Shown in pieces: positions 9,660 to 20,750 of a stretch of DNA of 64,000 bases. This DNA comes from Basidiobolus meristosporus CBS 931.73 (lineage: Eukaryota; Basidiobolomycota; Basidiobolomycetes; Basidiobolales; Basidiobolaceae), in contig MCFE01000258.1 of the NCBI GenBank assembly GCA_002104905.1, forward strand, positions 47,644 to 111,643, given 5' to 3'. The notes below the pieces were generated by a model. It saw nothing but the letters and a program-made list of their open reading frames with translations, was not told the DNA's origin and made no database searches. A program made the translations under genes and the position numbers. Position 1 is the first letter of the stretch. Each line of letters starts with the position of its first letter.

Positions 9660-11455
9660 TTAACTGATTACCCATGCATTGGGGCTGCTTAGATTCTTAA
9701 TACCATAGACGTAGGTGTCTCCATGTGCACATCTGTCCTCTGTATTTTCCAACTCTTCCTGGCTATTTTTGATGTGCCAACTCATCACATCCATGACAGA
9801 CTTCAAGGTAAAATTCTTGATGAGATAGGAGTATGGTAGTTTCTGCAACTTGGCTTGTCTTCCTATCTCCCCACACATATGCCCCATAGGAAACTCCCAA
9901 AAGGTGAAGCAAGGCCTAATATTCTCCACACACTGTGCAAGCTGGATTAGAGAATGGATACAGTAGCGGCAGAGATCTACATGTTCAGCTTTATGTTTGT
10001 AGTATAGCCGCTCAAATCCTGTCACAATCTCCTCACACAACAGCTGTAGATGCATCAAGTTGGCATTGGTGATCCGCATCTTGATAAGTATTCCTAAAAT
10101 GTCCATACATGACTCCCAATGCTTCCAATGTACTCTTGGTGGGAATTGCTTCAAAACACCACTTGAAAAAATACATATCCAGTTCATCCAGTCTTTGCAT
10201 TTGTATTGTTGCATATGTGTATGAATATAAATCAGAGCTCATGAGAAGTACTCAGGGTAGCAGATACTCTATAATATCTTACCAGCTCTTTCAAATTTCT
10301 CCGGTATCTCAACGGGCTCAAATAGCTTGAAATGCCCCATATACAACTTGGTCACTGGTATAGGGATATTGGTGAAAAGCAAATGCTTTGCTCCCAGTGA
10401 AAAGCTTTTGCTCCAAAAGATACTCTTGGTCTTAAGTATCTCTGGTTTCTAATTGATTCCATATTCTAGCCAATGACTTATAGCTTCCCAACTTTGCTGC
10501 AATTGCATGCTGACTTCTGTACATTCTCTCTGTGGAAAGATGATGTTCTTAGTGCCAATGTTTTGGTAATAATAATGTGTGTGAGTTATGGAGTAAATCC
10601 CTTGGATCTCATACATTTGACAGCAATACTCTCCATTGTGCCTGGAAAAACCTGCTATCTTGCAGATGGCTGTGGTATCTCCAATGCAGATAATAATATG
10701 TGCTTTTACATGACAGCCATTAACTGTTATCCCACTGGAAAGCATACAATATACATCCAGCAATTGATACAGGTAGCTATCCAGGTTGGACAGTGATTCA
10801 GGAACAGCTACCAGTGAGACTACCATCAGATTATTGCTCTGGTACCATTAGATGGGCAGCAGATTCAGCTTGATGAGAATCAGTGGCCAGCAGGATTTGC
10901 TTGTAGAGTACTAGTTCAAAGAGGATCCATCAAGTGCTAAAGCAAAGGCATGGTCATACATACCTTCAAAGTAGCCCTTGCTTCTTAGCTGTTTGTGATA
11001 TTTGTCATCAAATATACCTGATATGCTTGTGCTTGATTGATACTAAGTGTGGTACTGCATAGCTTTACAGAATTTGTTGGACTGAATCAGCTTCCTTAGA
11101 CAGGATATGACCGGAATATATTCAGAGTGTGAACAATGTTTTCCCTCAATGGTCGTGGATTCCTGACAACTTGGACATGTTGCAATGGTAGCATTTTTGG
11201 ATGTGAATGTCATGCAACTGTTAACACATGCTGGAATCAGGACAGTCTCTGTATCATATGTTGCCCGCCACATGACGGTTGTCCACTTGTACCATGTACA
11301 TGGTAAGTTGCATTGCAGTATAACTTTGGCAAGAAGTAGTAATAAATCTTCCAAGCCCCCATTACTGATATCAATGGAAACATGCCACTCCTCTAGCCAC
11401 AACATTACATCATTCACCAGTATATTGATTACTGGGCTCACTTGGCTCACATACA
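9660..11455 (-). pseudogene. Decayed Plavaka/CACTA-like (Tnp2-type) transposase
   Basis: Three minus-strand pieces follow the order of fungal Plavaka transposases. 11504-11043 carries VLIPACVNSCMTFTSKNA, a CPSC pair and YIPVISCLRKLIQSNK. 10826-10449 carries VKAHIIICIGDT and FSRHNGEYCCQMYEIQGIY, matching the family's GD..a.k..GF.gHNG...C..C.i.G stretch. 10214-9660 carries a DUF4218-like run including PCFTFWEFPMGHMCGEIGR. Frames are interrupted between pieces, so no intact transposase exists. On the high-coordinate side the sequence joins a broken Copia integrase at about 11455. The family call rests on remembered motif patterns, not a search. Confidence 0.7.
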
Positions 11456-13310
11456 GCAGTGGCAACTGATTCTGCTCAAAAATCATAGGATAATTTTTGA
11501 TCATGGATCATAGATCTTGCCATATCAATTATTGATTGGTTAGCTTGTTCTGCTACTCCATTTTGCTGTGGGGAGTATGGTACAGTAGTCTCTTGCTTTA
11601 TCCCATGAATTTTGCAGAAGTGGATGAAGAGTTTTGAGGTATATTCTCCACCATTGTCAGAGCATATTTTCTTGATTTTTTCACCAGTTTCTCTCTCCAC
11701 CATGGCTTTAAACTCCCTGAACTTAGACAGAGCTTCTTCCTTTCTCTCCATGAAGTAGACCCATGTGTATCTTGTATAATCATCAATAAAAGTGATTAAA
11801 TACTTCATCCCGCCTAAGGATAAATTTTGCATAGGTCCACACAGATCTGAGTGAATTAGATCTAATTTTTTCTTAGTTTTGATTAACCCAGAGCTCTTGA
11901 ACAGTTGTCTGGCTTGTTTCCCATATATGCAGGCTTCACAGTGCTCCAAATTAGCTGGGGGATCAATTTTCACTCCAGAAATTAGCTGATCTTTGATCAT
12001 TTTACGCAAATAATCAAAATTGATGTGTCCAAATCTCCTGTGCCAAAGCATTGGTGTTTTTTCATTTAAGTTACTTATATTGGCTTCCTGATATGATGGA
12101 ATATAAGTCAACTTGTATAGATTCTGATCTCTGATGCCCAAAGCAATATGAGCACCATTTTGATCAGTGATCCTGCATCCAGAATTGTCAAAACTGAAAC
12201 TGATCCTTCTGCTGTGGCCTTGCTTACAGAGAGTAGGTTCTTGGCTATTTCTGGTACATAGAGTACTTCTCTAAAGGTCAGTGTATGGCTTCCTTCACTG
12301 CTTCTTAGGTTTACTTGGATAGTTCCTTCTCCCACTGCATCAAGTGTTCTATTGTCACCCATGAAAACCTTCTTAATTGGGATTTCTTGATATTGGGCAA
12401 AAAGTTCTTTTTGGTGTGTAAAGTGTTGAGAAGCTCCAGAGTCAATATACCACGTCTGAGAATCCTTGTTTGTGGTCATATTTAGTGCAGATATGAATAG
12501 TCTATCTTCAGTTGTTGCAGCATTTCCATATTCAGGCTTCTTTTGCTGATAATCTCTCTTTTTGAAACACCGGTCTGATGTGTGTCCTTTCCTTTTGCAG
12601 TAGTTGCAAAATAGGTTGCTGTTGCCTTTGTAGGGTCTTGGGTACCTCCTTTGTTGGTTATCATTGCTTATTAAAGCATTTTCTTCTTCCTTCTTATTGG
12701 CGCTTGATTTTCTTAATTCTTCATCCAGGAGCCTTCCATATATGTAATTTAAGGTCAAATCTTCAGTTCTGGACTCTAGGGCTGATACAAGGCCCTGAAA
12801 CTTGTCTGTCAGGCTATTCAGGATGGTAACTATCACATCCTCATCAGTAGTTGGTATGCCCACAGATTCCATCTCATCTACCAGCAGGGTAATTCTGTTA
12901 ATTAGATTTTTCATTTCTTCTCCTGGCAGCATCTTTGTAGTAAAGAATTTTCTTCTCAGATATATTTTCTTGGCAGCTGAACATGACTGGTAGGTGTCTT
13001 CTAATGCCTTCCAGGCACTCTTTGCCGTTTTTGCTCTTGAGCATTGAATTAGCAATTTGTCCTTGACATTAAGGCAAATGCAGTTAAAGGTACTTTGTTC
13101 TTTCTTCTGGTACCTTAAGGCTTCCTCTCCCACGTTTTTAGGAGGGCATTCTTCTCCCATGACAATATCCCAAAGGCCTCTTTCTTGTAGCAGCATCTTC
13201 ATCTTCACCTTCCACACTTGGTAGTTAGAGCCATCCAACTTTTCAGCAGAGGGGAAAATTCCAGTAATAGCAGTAGTAGACATTGCAGAGAGTGACAGCT
13301 TGGGGCTCAT
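11456..13310 (-). pseudogene. Copia copy A: gag, protease and integrase, 3'-truncated
   Basis: Gag begins at 13310 (MSPKLS) or more likely 13283 (MSTTAITGIF), followed by KLDGSNYQVWKVK, typical of Copia Gag. Further on are the zinc knuckle CNYCKRKGHTSDRC, the protease DSG motif in WYIDSGASQHFTH, and the GAG-pre-integrase LWHRRFGHINFDYLR. The integrase core has SDLCGPM, FIDDYTRYTWVYFM, SDNGGEYTS and PYSPQQNGVAE. One frameshift near 12190 separates protease from integrase. At 11497 a tryptophan codon seen in the sister copy is TGA. Homology stops at about 11455 against transposase-like DNA, so RT and RNase H are missing. Confidence 0.92.
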
Positions 13311-13314
13311 AACC
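13303..13314 (-). promoter_or_regulatory. Copia primer-binding site matching initiator tRNA anticodon arm
   Basis: Minus-strand GGTTATGAGCCC directly abuts the LTR end. Its complement GGGCTCATAACC reads like the anticodon stem-loop of initiator tRNA-Met (CAU followed by AACC). Drosophila copia and yeast Ty5 are known to prime from a half-tRNA of this kind. The same sequence sits beside the LTR at 15444. It overlaps the first possible gag ATG. Confidence 0.6.
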
Positions 13315-13663
13315 TGTTGTAAGAGTCTTGGAGATATTGGAAGTGATTGGGAGAACAAGTAGATTATGTGGTTTTCACTTAATGATTTATTGAATGTAAA
13401 AGTAGTATTTATACTTTTACCTGGTCTTGGCATTACAAACACGTAGAATAGGTTAAGGAAGGTCCCAAGAACATGTGTGCAAAGTTTGGGGCTGTTTGGA
13501 CAACTTTGAGAATTTTCATGTTCTGGGTACCTGACATTTTGGTGAAAATATTCTGAGTAAATCCCAACAAGGAATTTGGTCAGTATTCTCTAGGATTTGA
13601 AGGTGATGATCTAAGTGACTAAGTTAGGTGAATATTTAGGTGGAAATACAAATTTTTACAACA
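13315..13663 (-). mobile_element. Copia LTR (5' LTR of copy A)
   Basis: 349 bp with TGTTGTAA...TTACAACA termini. On the minus strand it directly precedes the gag leader of copy A. On its other side lies a second integrase fragment (13664-14450), so the LTR appears inserted in, or recombined into, an older Copia copy. Confidence 0.88.
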
Positions 13664-14450
13664 GTTTCTTGGCATATGCTGAACACCCAAATATTCTTAG
13701 ATGTTCTGCACTTGGTCTGTATCCATACCATGCTTCAAGTGGAGTAGAATCACTAAGTATTCTGTTATAACTCCTTTTTTTAAGGAATACAGCTGTGGCA
13801 ACTGATTCCGCCCAAGAATCATAGAATAATTTTTGATCATGGATCACAGATCTTGCCACATCAATTATTGATCTGTAAGCATGTTCTGCTACTCCATTTT
13901 GCTGTGGGGAGTATGGTACAGTAGTCTCTTGCTTTATCCCATGAATTTTGCAGAAGTGGATGAAGAGTTTTGAGGTATATTCTCCACCATTGTCAGAGCA
14001 TATTTTCTTGATTTTTTCACCAGTTTCTCTCTCCACCATGGCTTTAAACTCCCTGAACTTAGACAGAGCTTCTTCCTTTCTCTCCATGAAGTAAACCCTT
14101 TTGTATCTTGAATAATCATCAATAAAAGTGATTAAATACTTCATCCTGCCTAAGGATAAACTTTGCATAGGTCCACACAGATCTGAGTGAATTAGATCTA
14201 ATTTTTTCTTTGTTTTGATTAGCCCAGAGCTCTTGAACATTTGTCTGGCTTGTTACCCATATATGCAGGCTTCATAGTGCTCCAAATTAGCTGGAAGAGC
14301 AATTTTCACTCCAGAAATTAGCTGATCTTTGATCATTTTGCGCAAATAATAAAAATTGCTGTGCCCAAATCCCCTATGCTAAAGCATTGATGTTTCTTCA
14401 TTGAAGTTTCTTATATTGGCTTCCAAATATGATGGAATATAAGTCCAAGA
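13664..14450 (-). pseudogene. Copia integrase fragment (second copy)
   Basis: The minus-strand frame 14240-13656 is closely similar to the integrase of copy A (SDLCGPMQ, SDNGGEYTS, PYSPQQNGVAE). It continues past copy A's break with DSWAESVATAVFLKKRSYNR, GYRPSAEHLRIFG and CSAYAKK. Upstream (14241-14450) the GAG-pre-integrase region is present but broken by a stop and substitutions. It is an older fragment abutting the LTR at 13315-13663. Confidence 0.9.
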
Positions 14451-14600
14451 CTCTTACAACATTGACAGCAACTTTGAGAAAGATGATAATCTGGGAACCT
14501 GATAGTTTGCTTTAATATTCTAAGTAAATCCCAACAAGAAATTTGCTCAGGACAAAATGCTGATCAAAGAATAAGATCTCATGACTAAGCAAGCAGGAGT
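14443..14600. repeat. Inverted junction of Copia LTR fragments
   Basis: At 14443-14460 lies CCAAGACTCTTACAACA, the reverse complement of the LTR's first 17 bp. It is followed by diverged LTR sequence in the opposite orientation (AACTTTGAGAAAGATG, then CTAAGTAAATCCCAACAAG). A similar arrangement occurs at 56396-56637. Confidence 0.5.
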
Positions 14601-15008
14601 ATTTTGGTGACAACTTAGCAATTACAATACTGTATATGCTGGTACAACTGGAAACTGAGTTACAATTGAAGATTGAAAGGAAATAAACCAATTTGTATGC
14701 ATGAAAAGTAATAGAGTTATTTAAGTCAGGAAGTAAGGAGTGTAAAAAAGAGGCAATAGACAACCAATGTACACAAATGTAGGAGGTGATTGAGTGTCCA
14801 AAATCAGAAAGTGACAGAATTAGCAGAGAGCCAATCCAAAGTCACTTACACATCATTATGACAAAAAACTTGACTAAGTTGTTTGTGAAATCTGAGGTCC
14901 AGTGTTTTCTTAACAGTCTTTGCACAGTGTCCTCACAGCACTAGTACCTCTTAGTTATGGGATTTAAATTTTGTGAAGGCCTTTTGATGGGATCATCACA
15001 ATTCTTTT
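14600..15008. repeat. Dispersed repeat R1, copy 2 (inverted)
   Basis: It is the reverse complement of the R1 copy at 3479-3848, diverged but collinear over most of its length. It is non-coding. Confidence 0.5.
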
Positions 15009-15439
15009 CATAGGGAGGGTAATTGTGTTGATTAGAATTTTGTTTTCTTCTCCTGGCAGCATCTTGGTAGTAAGAAATTTTCTTCACAGATACATTTTCT
15101 TAGTGCTGAACATGACTGGTAGGTGTCTTTTAATGCTTTCCAGGCATTCTTTGTGGCTTTTGCTCTTGAGTATTGAATTAGCAATGTGTCTTTGACTTTA
15201 ACACAAATGCAGTTAAAGGCACTTTGTTCTTTCTTATGGTACTTTAAGGCTTCCTCTTCCACGTTTTTAGGAGGGCATTCTTCTCCTGTAACAATATCCC
15301 AAAGGCCTCTTTCCTGCAGCAGTATCTTCCTCTTCACCTTCCAGACTTGGTAGTTAGAACCATCCAACTTTTCAGCAGAGGAAAAAATTCCAGTAATAGC
15401 AGTAGTAGACATTGCAGAGAGTGACAGCTTGGGGCTCAT
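15009..15439 (-). pseudogene. Copia copy C: 5' part of gag
   Basis: The minus-strand ORF starts like copy A (MSPKLSLSAMSTTAITGIF, KLDGSNYQVWKVK, GLWDIV). It leaves the Gag frame after QSCSA through a small indel near 15100 and ends at about 15010 against repeat R1. Only the first ~135 residues of Gag remain. Confidence 0.85.
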
Positions 15440-15443
15440 AACC

Positions 15444-15794
15444 TGCTGTAAGAGTCATGGAGAAATTGGAAGTGATTGGGAAAACAATTAGATAATGTGG
15501 TTTTTTCACTCAATGATTTTTTGAATGCAAAAGTAGTATATATATTTTTACATAGCCTTGGCATAGCAAGCATATAGAGTAAGTCTAGGAAGGTCCCAGG
15601 AATATGTGTGCAAAGTTTGAGGCTGTTTGGACAACTTATCAAATTTTCATGTTCTGGGTACCTGATGTTTTGGTGGAAATATTCTAAGTAAATCCCGACA
15701 AGGAATTTGGTCAGTATTCTCTAAGATTTGTAGGTAATGATTTAAGTGACCAAGTTAGGTGAATATTTAGGTGGAATTCCAAATTTTTATCACA
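15444..15794 (-). mobile_element. Copia LTR (5' LTR of copy C)
   Basis: 351 bp with mutated termini TGCTGTAA...TTATCACA. It is separated from copy C gag by the same GGGCTCATAACC primer-binding motif as copy A. It is the proximal end of the left transposon block. Confidence 0.85.
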
Positions 15795-18700
15795 GAGCCA
15801 AGTACAAAAATATTTGATATCGTTTTATCAGGGAAGCTACAAAGGATAATGTACATATTTACAAAACCATTGGTTAGGGACAAAAACAAGCATCTAAGAT
15901 CATAAGTAGGTTTAGTGATAATGAATATTTGGTTGAGTGGAAGTGTTGGATATTTTGTATTTGCACTTGGTTATTCCAGTGACTTGGTCACCCAGATCCT
16001 AGCTTACGTAATTTACTATATCCGGCCCAGATTCTCTATTGGGATTCACTTGAAATATCTTCACCACAATCTCAGGGACCCAGAACAAGCAAATTGTTGC
16101 AAGCGATACTTGGAGATATCTGAATATGATTTCCAATGAAAATCGCGATCAGTTCATCCCATGGAAGATAGCCTCCACCCCTCGATGATATGGGCGAAGT
16201 GCGCTTTAGCTTGTTGGATTCTGCTTGAGTACGGTATATTGCAGGGGCTCTATGGGGATTGTTGTCCCAAATCCACTTACGCCATGCCACACTACGACGA
16301 TCCGCCTTATGAGAATCGCTGGGGTGGCCGGAGCGTGGTTTTCTACCAGTAGACGGTAACGCAGGTCACGAACGCGCAAAAGGGGCTTGTGGCTGTTTGA
16401 CAAGACGAGATGCGCCTACTACTATTCTTCAAGATTCTCAATTGCAATTCCAACAGAAACGTTTCTCTCGACAAATATGAATGTTGTGGACCGAACAAGT
16501 GACAGGATGTAGAGGATCCGGTTTAGCAGGCAAAACCTAGAAGGGTTGGGGATCATTTGAAGAATGTACGACAGCCAATGGTGGATCTACCTCAAGGCGA
16601 GCCTATTTTTAGCTGGACAAGACACAACGAATCAGCAGTACTGAGGATTTGGACCAGACCGGAGGTCGTTGAAAAAGGCAATCATTTAACATCCCCATAT
16701 CCAAGTATCAGACATGCGGTGGTATTACGGCTTTCAAACCCAAATGATCCTCTACCAACCAGGTAGGGAATAAGTGAGACGAATACTGATTGATCGTAAC
16801 CCCCGTACTACGCTGGATGCAAGCCACCGCTTACATCGAGACGTATCCGCATTGTATTCACCAGGTCTGCAGGGTTGAAAACATGGGCAGTCACGAAGAC
16901 CTATCCATCCACCTTACCAATAATGAGGACGGGACGAAAGCCAAATGATTCGGACTCCAACGAAATTCCTTCCTGGTGGCCCGATAAGACATCTGAGAAG
17001 CAGTGGCCAATCATTTACGCCACTGATCACTCGTTTCCAGGAAAGAGCTTTCGAACTCCAAACCCGAGCCCATGACCACCGAGGAATCCGGAACGGTAAG
17101 CAGAGGGCTACGAGCACTATGAGATTTTGACATACGATCATTCATTGACATGCCAACGATTTTGGTCCAGCAATCCAGGAGGGAGGCCATAATAAAGCGG
17201 GTCCCGATGGGAAATAAACTTCACGTTTCATATACCTCAGCCTTTCAGCCAACAAATAGCAAGGCCTTGATGTATTCAGAGTGGAATTCTGTCCATTGAT
17301 CAAGGATTAGTAAGCGGTGACCTGAGCTGGATTGTTTTGGTTTGCCAGCAGCGTCGTCGAGCGAAATTACACGAGGCGCTTCACATGCTACACCAGATGA
17401 CATCCGCCACCGATGCAGCCAAGCAGGGGTTTTCGATCTGGTAGTGTGGCATCTTTTTCGATGAACTGGGAAGATTCTTCGAATTCCTGCATCACTTTTA
17501 TATCCTGGTAGCGAGTGGCTTAATTTCTATGGCAAGAGCACCCGATGCTCAAGTCAAACTGGATTTGACTAGGTCTTACCGACCTCATTAGTGGAGAATA
17601 TGAAGTGTCTTCCACATTCGGACTGCACCAAGCTCTGCCTGCAGCGCCGTTTAGAAATACACAGAGAGGCGGTTCAGTGGCAAACTTGCTAGAAGGTAAC
17701 CCATATTCCGACGGTATAACGCAGGTGAGGAGAGCGCATGTGTGCGGCACACCTCCATACTATCTAGCAGCAGGATTGACTGCAACGATATCAACGCTGC
17801 GGGTGTTTTGAGTCTTGTCACCAATGTGATCTACCAACGTGTGCGGATGTCTTGATTCCAAACCAATGACCTGACCAGTGGATTGGAAAGTTGGGAACCC
17901 TTGTGGCCGAGTCCAAGGGAGCCGAAAAAGGAGAATGGGACTCGGCACAGAGTTTGGGGTCTTGATAAGCTTTTCTTTTTCGTCTGTCCACGATTACGAA
18001 TCGAGAATAGAAACCCTGGCACCAAATGGGCTTCGAGCTGACCATCGAACTCCCAGGCAAAATACGAGCGCTGGCTGCCTGAATGGATTGCACAGAAGAG
18101 ATGAAGCGTTGATCGTATCTGTAGCCTGGATGCCAGCGGCCATTCTCGCTTATGTATCGTTTGATGTCATTTGGGCTACTCCCCTCAGATAGCCAGTGGA
18201 TTGCTGCAACATTTCATTTAGCACTGGGCCAGGATAATTGAAGATCCATTTGTGCATACGTCGTTGATTTCCAATGCCCGATATGCGCCCCAAGTGGCCC
18301 GTCGGAGCATCATTTTGCGAGACATCCAACCCAGCAGTACCGTTACACCATTCGTATAACCCGGTTGTGTCCAAAGACTGTATGCCCCACTTCTCCGCTG
18401 ATCGTTGGGAGAATGCTTCCCTCTCAAATGAATTCAAGCGATGGCAAGCATATTTGGCATATCTCCATCGCACTTTTGGAACCTGCAAAAAGGATAACGT
18501 CAGCTGGCTCTCATGAGTGGCAAAAACTGACCAGGGCGAGTTTTATTGGGCCTCAACAATGATGCCAGAGCAGACGGATCATCCGATCACTGGATTGTGA
18601 CAATCGACCAAGGAACCGCGAAGGCGTCAGCCACCCGAACCCTTCAGAAGCCCATCTATCTACCCACTGTAGCCCCCATGAGATGGTACTCACCCTTATC

Positions 18701-20700
18701 CCATATTGAGCCATTGGCCAGCTGATGGGTGACTAGCTCTAAACCGTGAAGCTTGGAGTGGCAGGACCTTGGTTGTGAGCCTTTCGTGGGATGCAAACGT
18801 CTACTGAGGCTCGGAAGCGCGTGCAGTGGGTGGACCATCGATGCACGTAGTCGGGGATCTCTACTGAACCACAGGACTGGATTCGGCTAGCATTTGGCCA
18901 TTTTTCACCATCAGGGCCGCTCGCCACAAAAACAATGCTAGCAATAAGACATGGCACCGATTAACCGGAAATGGAATCTCCCACCAGATCTTCCAAATCC
19001 ATTAAGTGCACCGGACCCACTTTTGGGGCTAATCAGCTGAAAAAAATCCCATCCTTATCCACAGAATGTGGCAATCCGAGGAATTCTTCCTCCCTGCGAT
19101 GGGAGTGAGAAATGGGTTTTTGGTGTGCGTTCGTGGTGACCAAAGTAAATCTGGCCCTGTCACGTCACACGGAAATCCGTAAACTTGGATGGCCGCCAAT
19201 CCGCAGCGCGAATTTGGCAATCCATCTGGGTATTCTGGCGAAAGTGGAATGCCATCTAACTATATTTGAATCGCCGTCTAATTCGTCGTATCTTGCTCTT
19301 TCGTCACGAATGTTCATCAATCACTGCGGTTTCCGGCTGGGAATCCCAGTCTGTGCTCTATACCTCACCCCAGCACCCTAGCAGTCGCATTCTGACTCCC
19401 ATACCCTAGGGATACATGCAGTAAGCTCTATGTATTCATCCCTGCAGGTTCCCCTTCCCCTTCATATCCCGAAATGAATCTGCGACCATCCATATATGGA
19501 GTAGTGGCACTTACGTCATCCAGTTGTACCACTCGCACAACCGACACCAGCAAGCCGTTCGCGGTGCTGCCGAGTCAGCTTCGCAAACGGCAGGGACGAT
19601 TGAGAGGCGGATCCACATACACCTGTTGACAAAGCAGCGTCAAACCCACACGAAGATAAACTTTAAGCATCCCTTCTGGTCCGAAGTGGGCCAATATGGT
19701 GCTAGGTGGAATCAGTTCTCGCCCTCGGTCGCGTTGGTGCGATTGGTCCAAATATTATTCGGTCGAGGAAAGGGTTGGGGACTACGACAAGGGCGAATAT
19801 ACGAAGGGGACCATTTATGGAAATGGGAAGATAGCGCTGGAAGTGGACTTCGTCATTAGCCCCACGAACTTGGACGTCACGGCTCATCTGCTTCACCGAA
19901 TTCGATTAGAAACGCCTTGCAAATCGGATCCTCGTCGGAAACCGCACCTCGCATACGCACAAGACGATCCCCAGGCGAGCGTTTTTGTGGTTGGTGAGGA
20001 ATTGGGAGGAACTGTATTGATCTGAGCCGACCCCATCTAGAATCTCCGGGTGCGCATAGACGTTCTACAACGCCAAGTGCCACGTTGGTCGCGCTACAAG
20101 TGACTGAATAGCAATCTTCGCGCTAACCTCACGGTTGGTGGTGGCATGCTTCATGAGGGCATTCCGACGGCCACGGTAGTAATCCATTCTAAATCCGAAC
20201 ATGAGTACGAACCCGGATGAATCAAAGCTTACGATGACGAATTTCAGGAAGGGGTGAGTGACTTTTACCGTTTAGCAGAGTACAGGCATACCATGTATAA
20301 ATGGCGATAAGAGTTCTTCCCAGACAGTCTATTTTATGCCTAAATTTGGCGAAATGGAAATATTGGGAATTCTTTGAGTGACTACTGCGTATGGCCAACC
20401 GTACCCAATAATGCCCAGAACAAAGTCGCTCTGAATGGCATTCCTAGAGGGATTAGGGAGCTGTTGCTTTCAACTCAATGCCAAAAAAAGCTGATGATTT
20501 TTAAGATAAATGGAGCACGGCCTTTTGTGACTAGATGTATATGATAGGTACTTCTAAATTTTGAGGCATGATGGGGATCCAACCATAAATATACACCCGT
20601 CCAAATTAGTTGAAGAGAATTTCCAACTTGCACTGGATGTTCTCTCGTTTCACAATGGTGCTATCAATAGGTTTGGGAGTTGGTTTAGCCGAGGGGATGT
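15795..20700. other. Gene-poor stretch, visibly more G+C-rich
   Basis: Nearly 5 kb hold no ORF above about 112 codons and no recognised domain or transposon. From about 16100 the base composition looks richer in G+C than the transposon block to the left. The best coding-like piece is the plus frame around 19720-20025 (DWSKYYSVEERVGDYDKGEY and onward to VFVVGEELGGTVLI), which matches nothing I know. The region may hold decayed genes or an unrecognised multi-exon gene. Confidence 0.5.
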
Positions 20701-20708
20701 GCTGAGGG

Positions 20709-20716
20709 TATAAAAG
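20709..20716 (+). promoter_or_regulatory. TATA box of giant gene 1
   Basis: TATAAAAG lies 42 bp upstream of the ATG at 20751. With a start site ~30 bp downstream of the TATA box, the leader would be only about 10-15 nt. Confidence 0.75.
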
Positions 20717-20750
20717 GGTTGAAGGGCCCTCCTTTCCTCTGTTGTTAGCA

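Noticed and set aside
12578-12993. Plus-strand ORFs opposite Copia gag
   Set aside because: They are shadows of the minus-strand Gag reading frame, with no independent features.
20742-20750. Start of gene 1 at 20742
   Set aside because: That codon is TTG; the ATG at 20751 begins a proper signal peptide.
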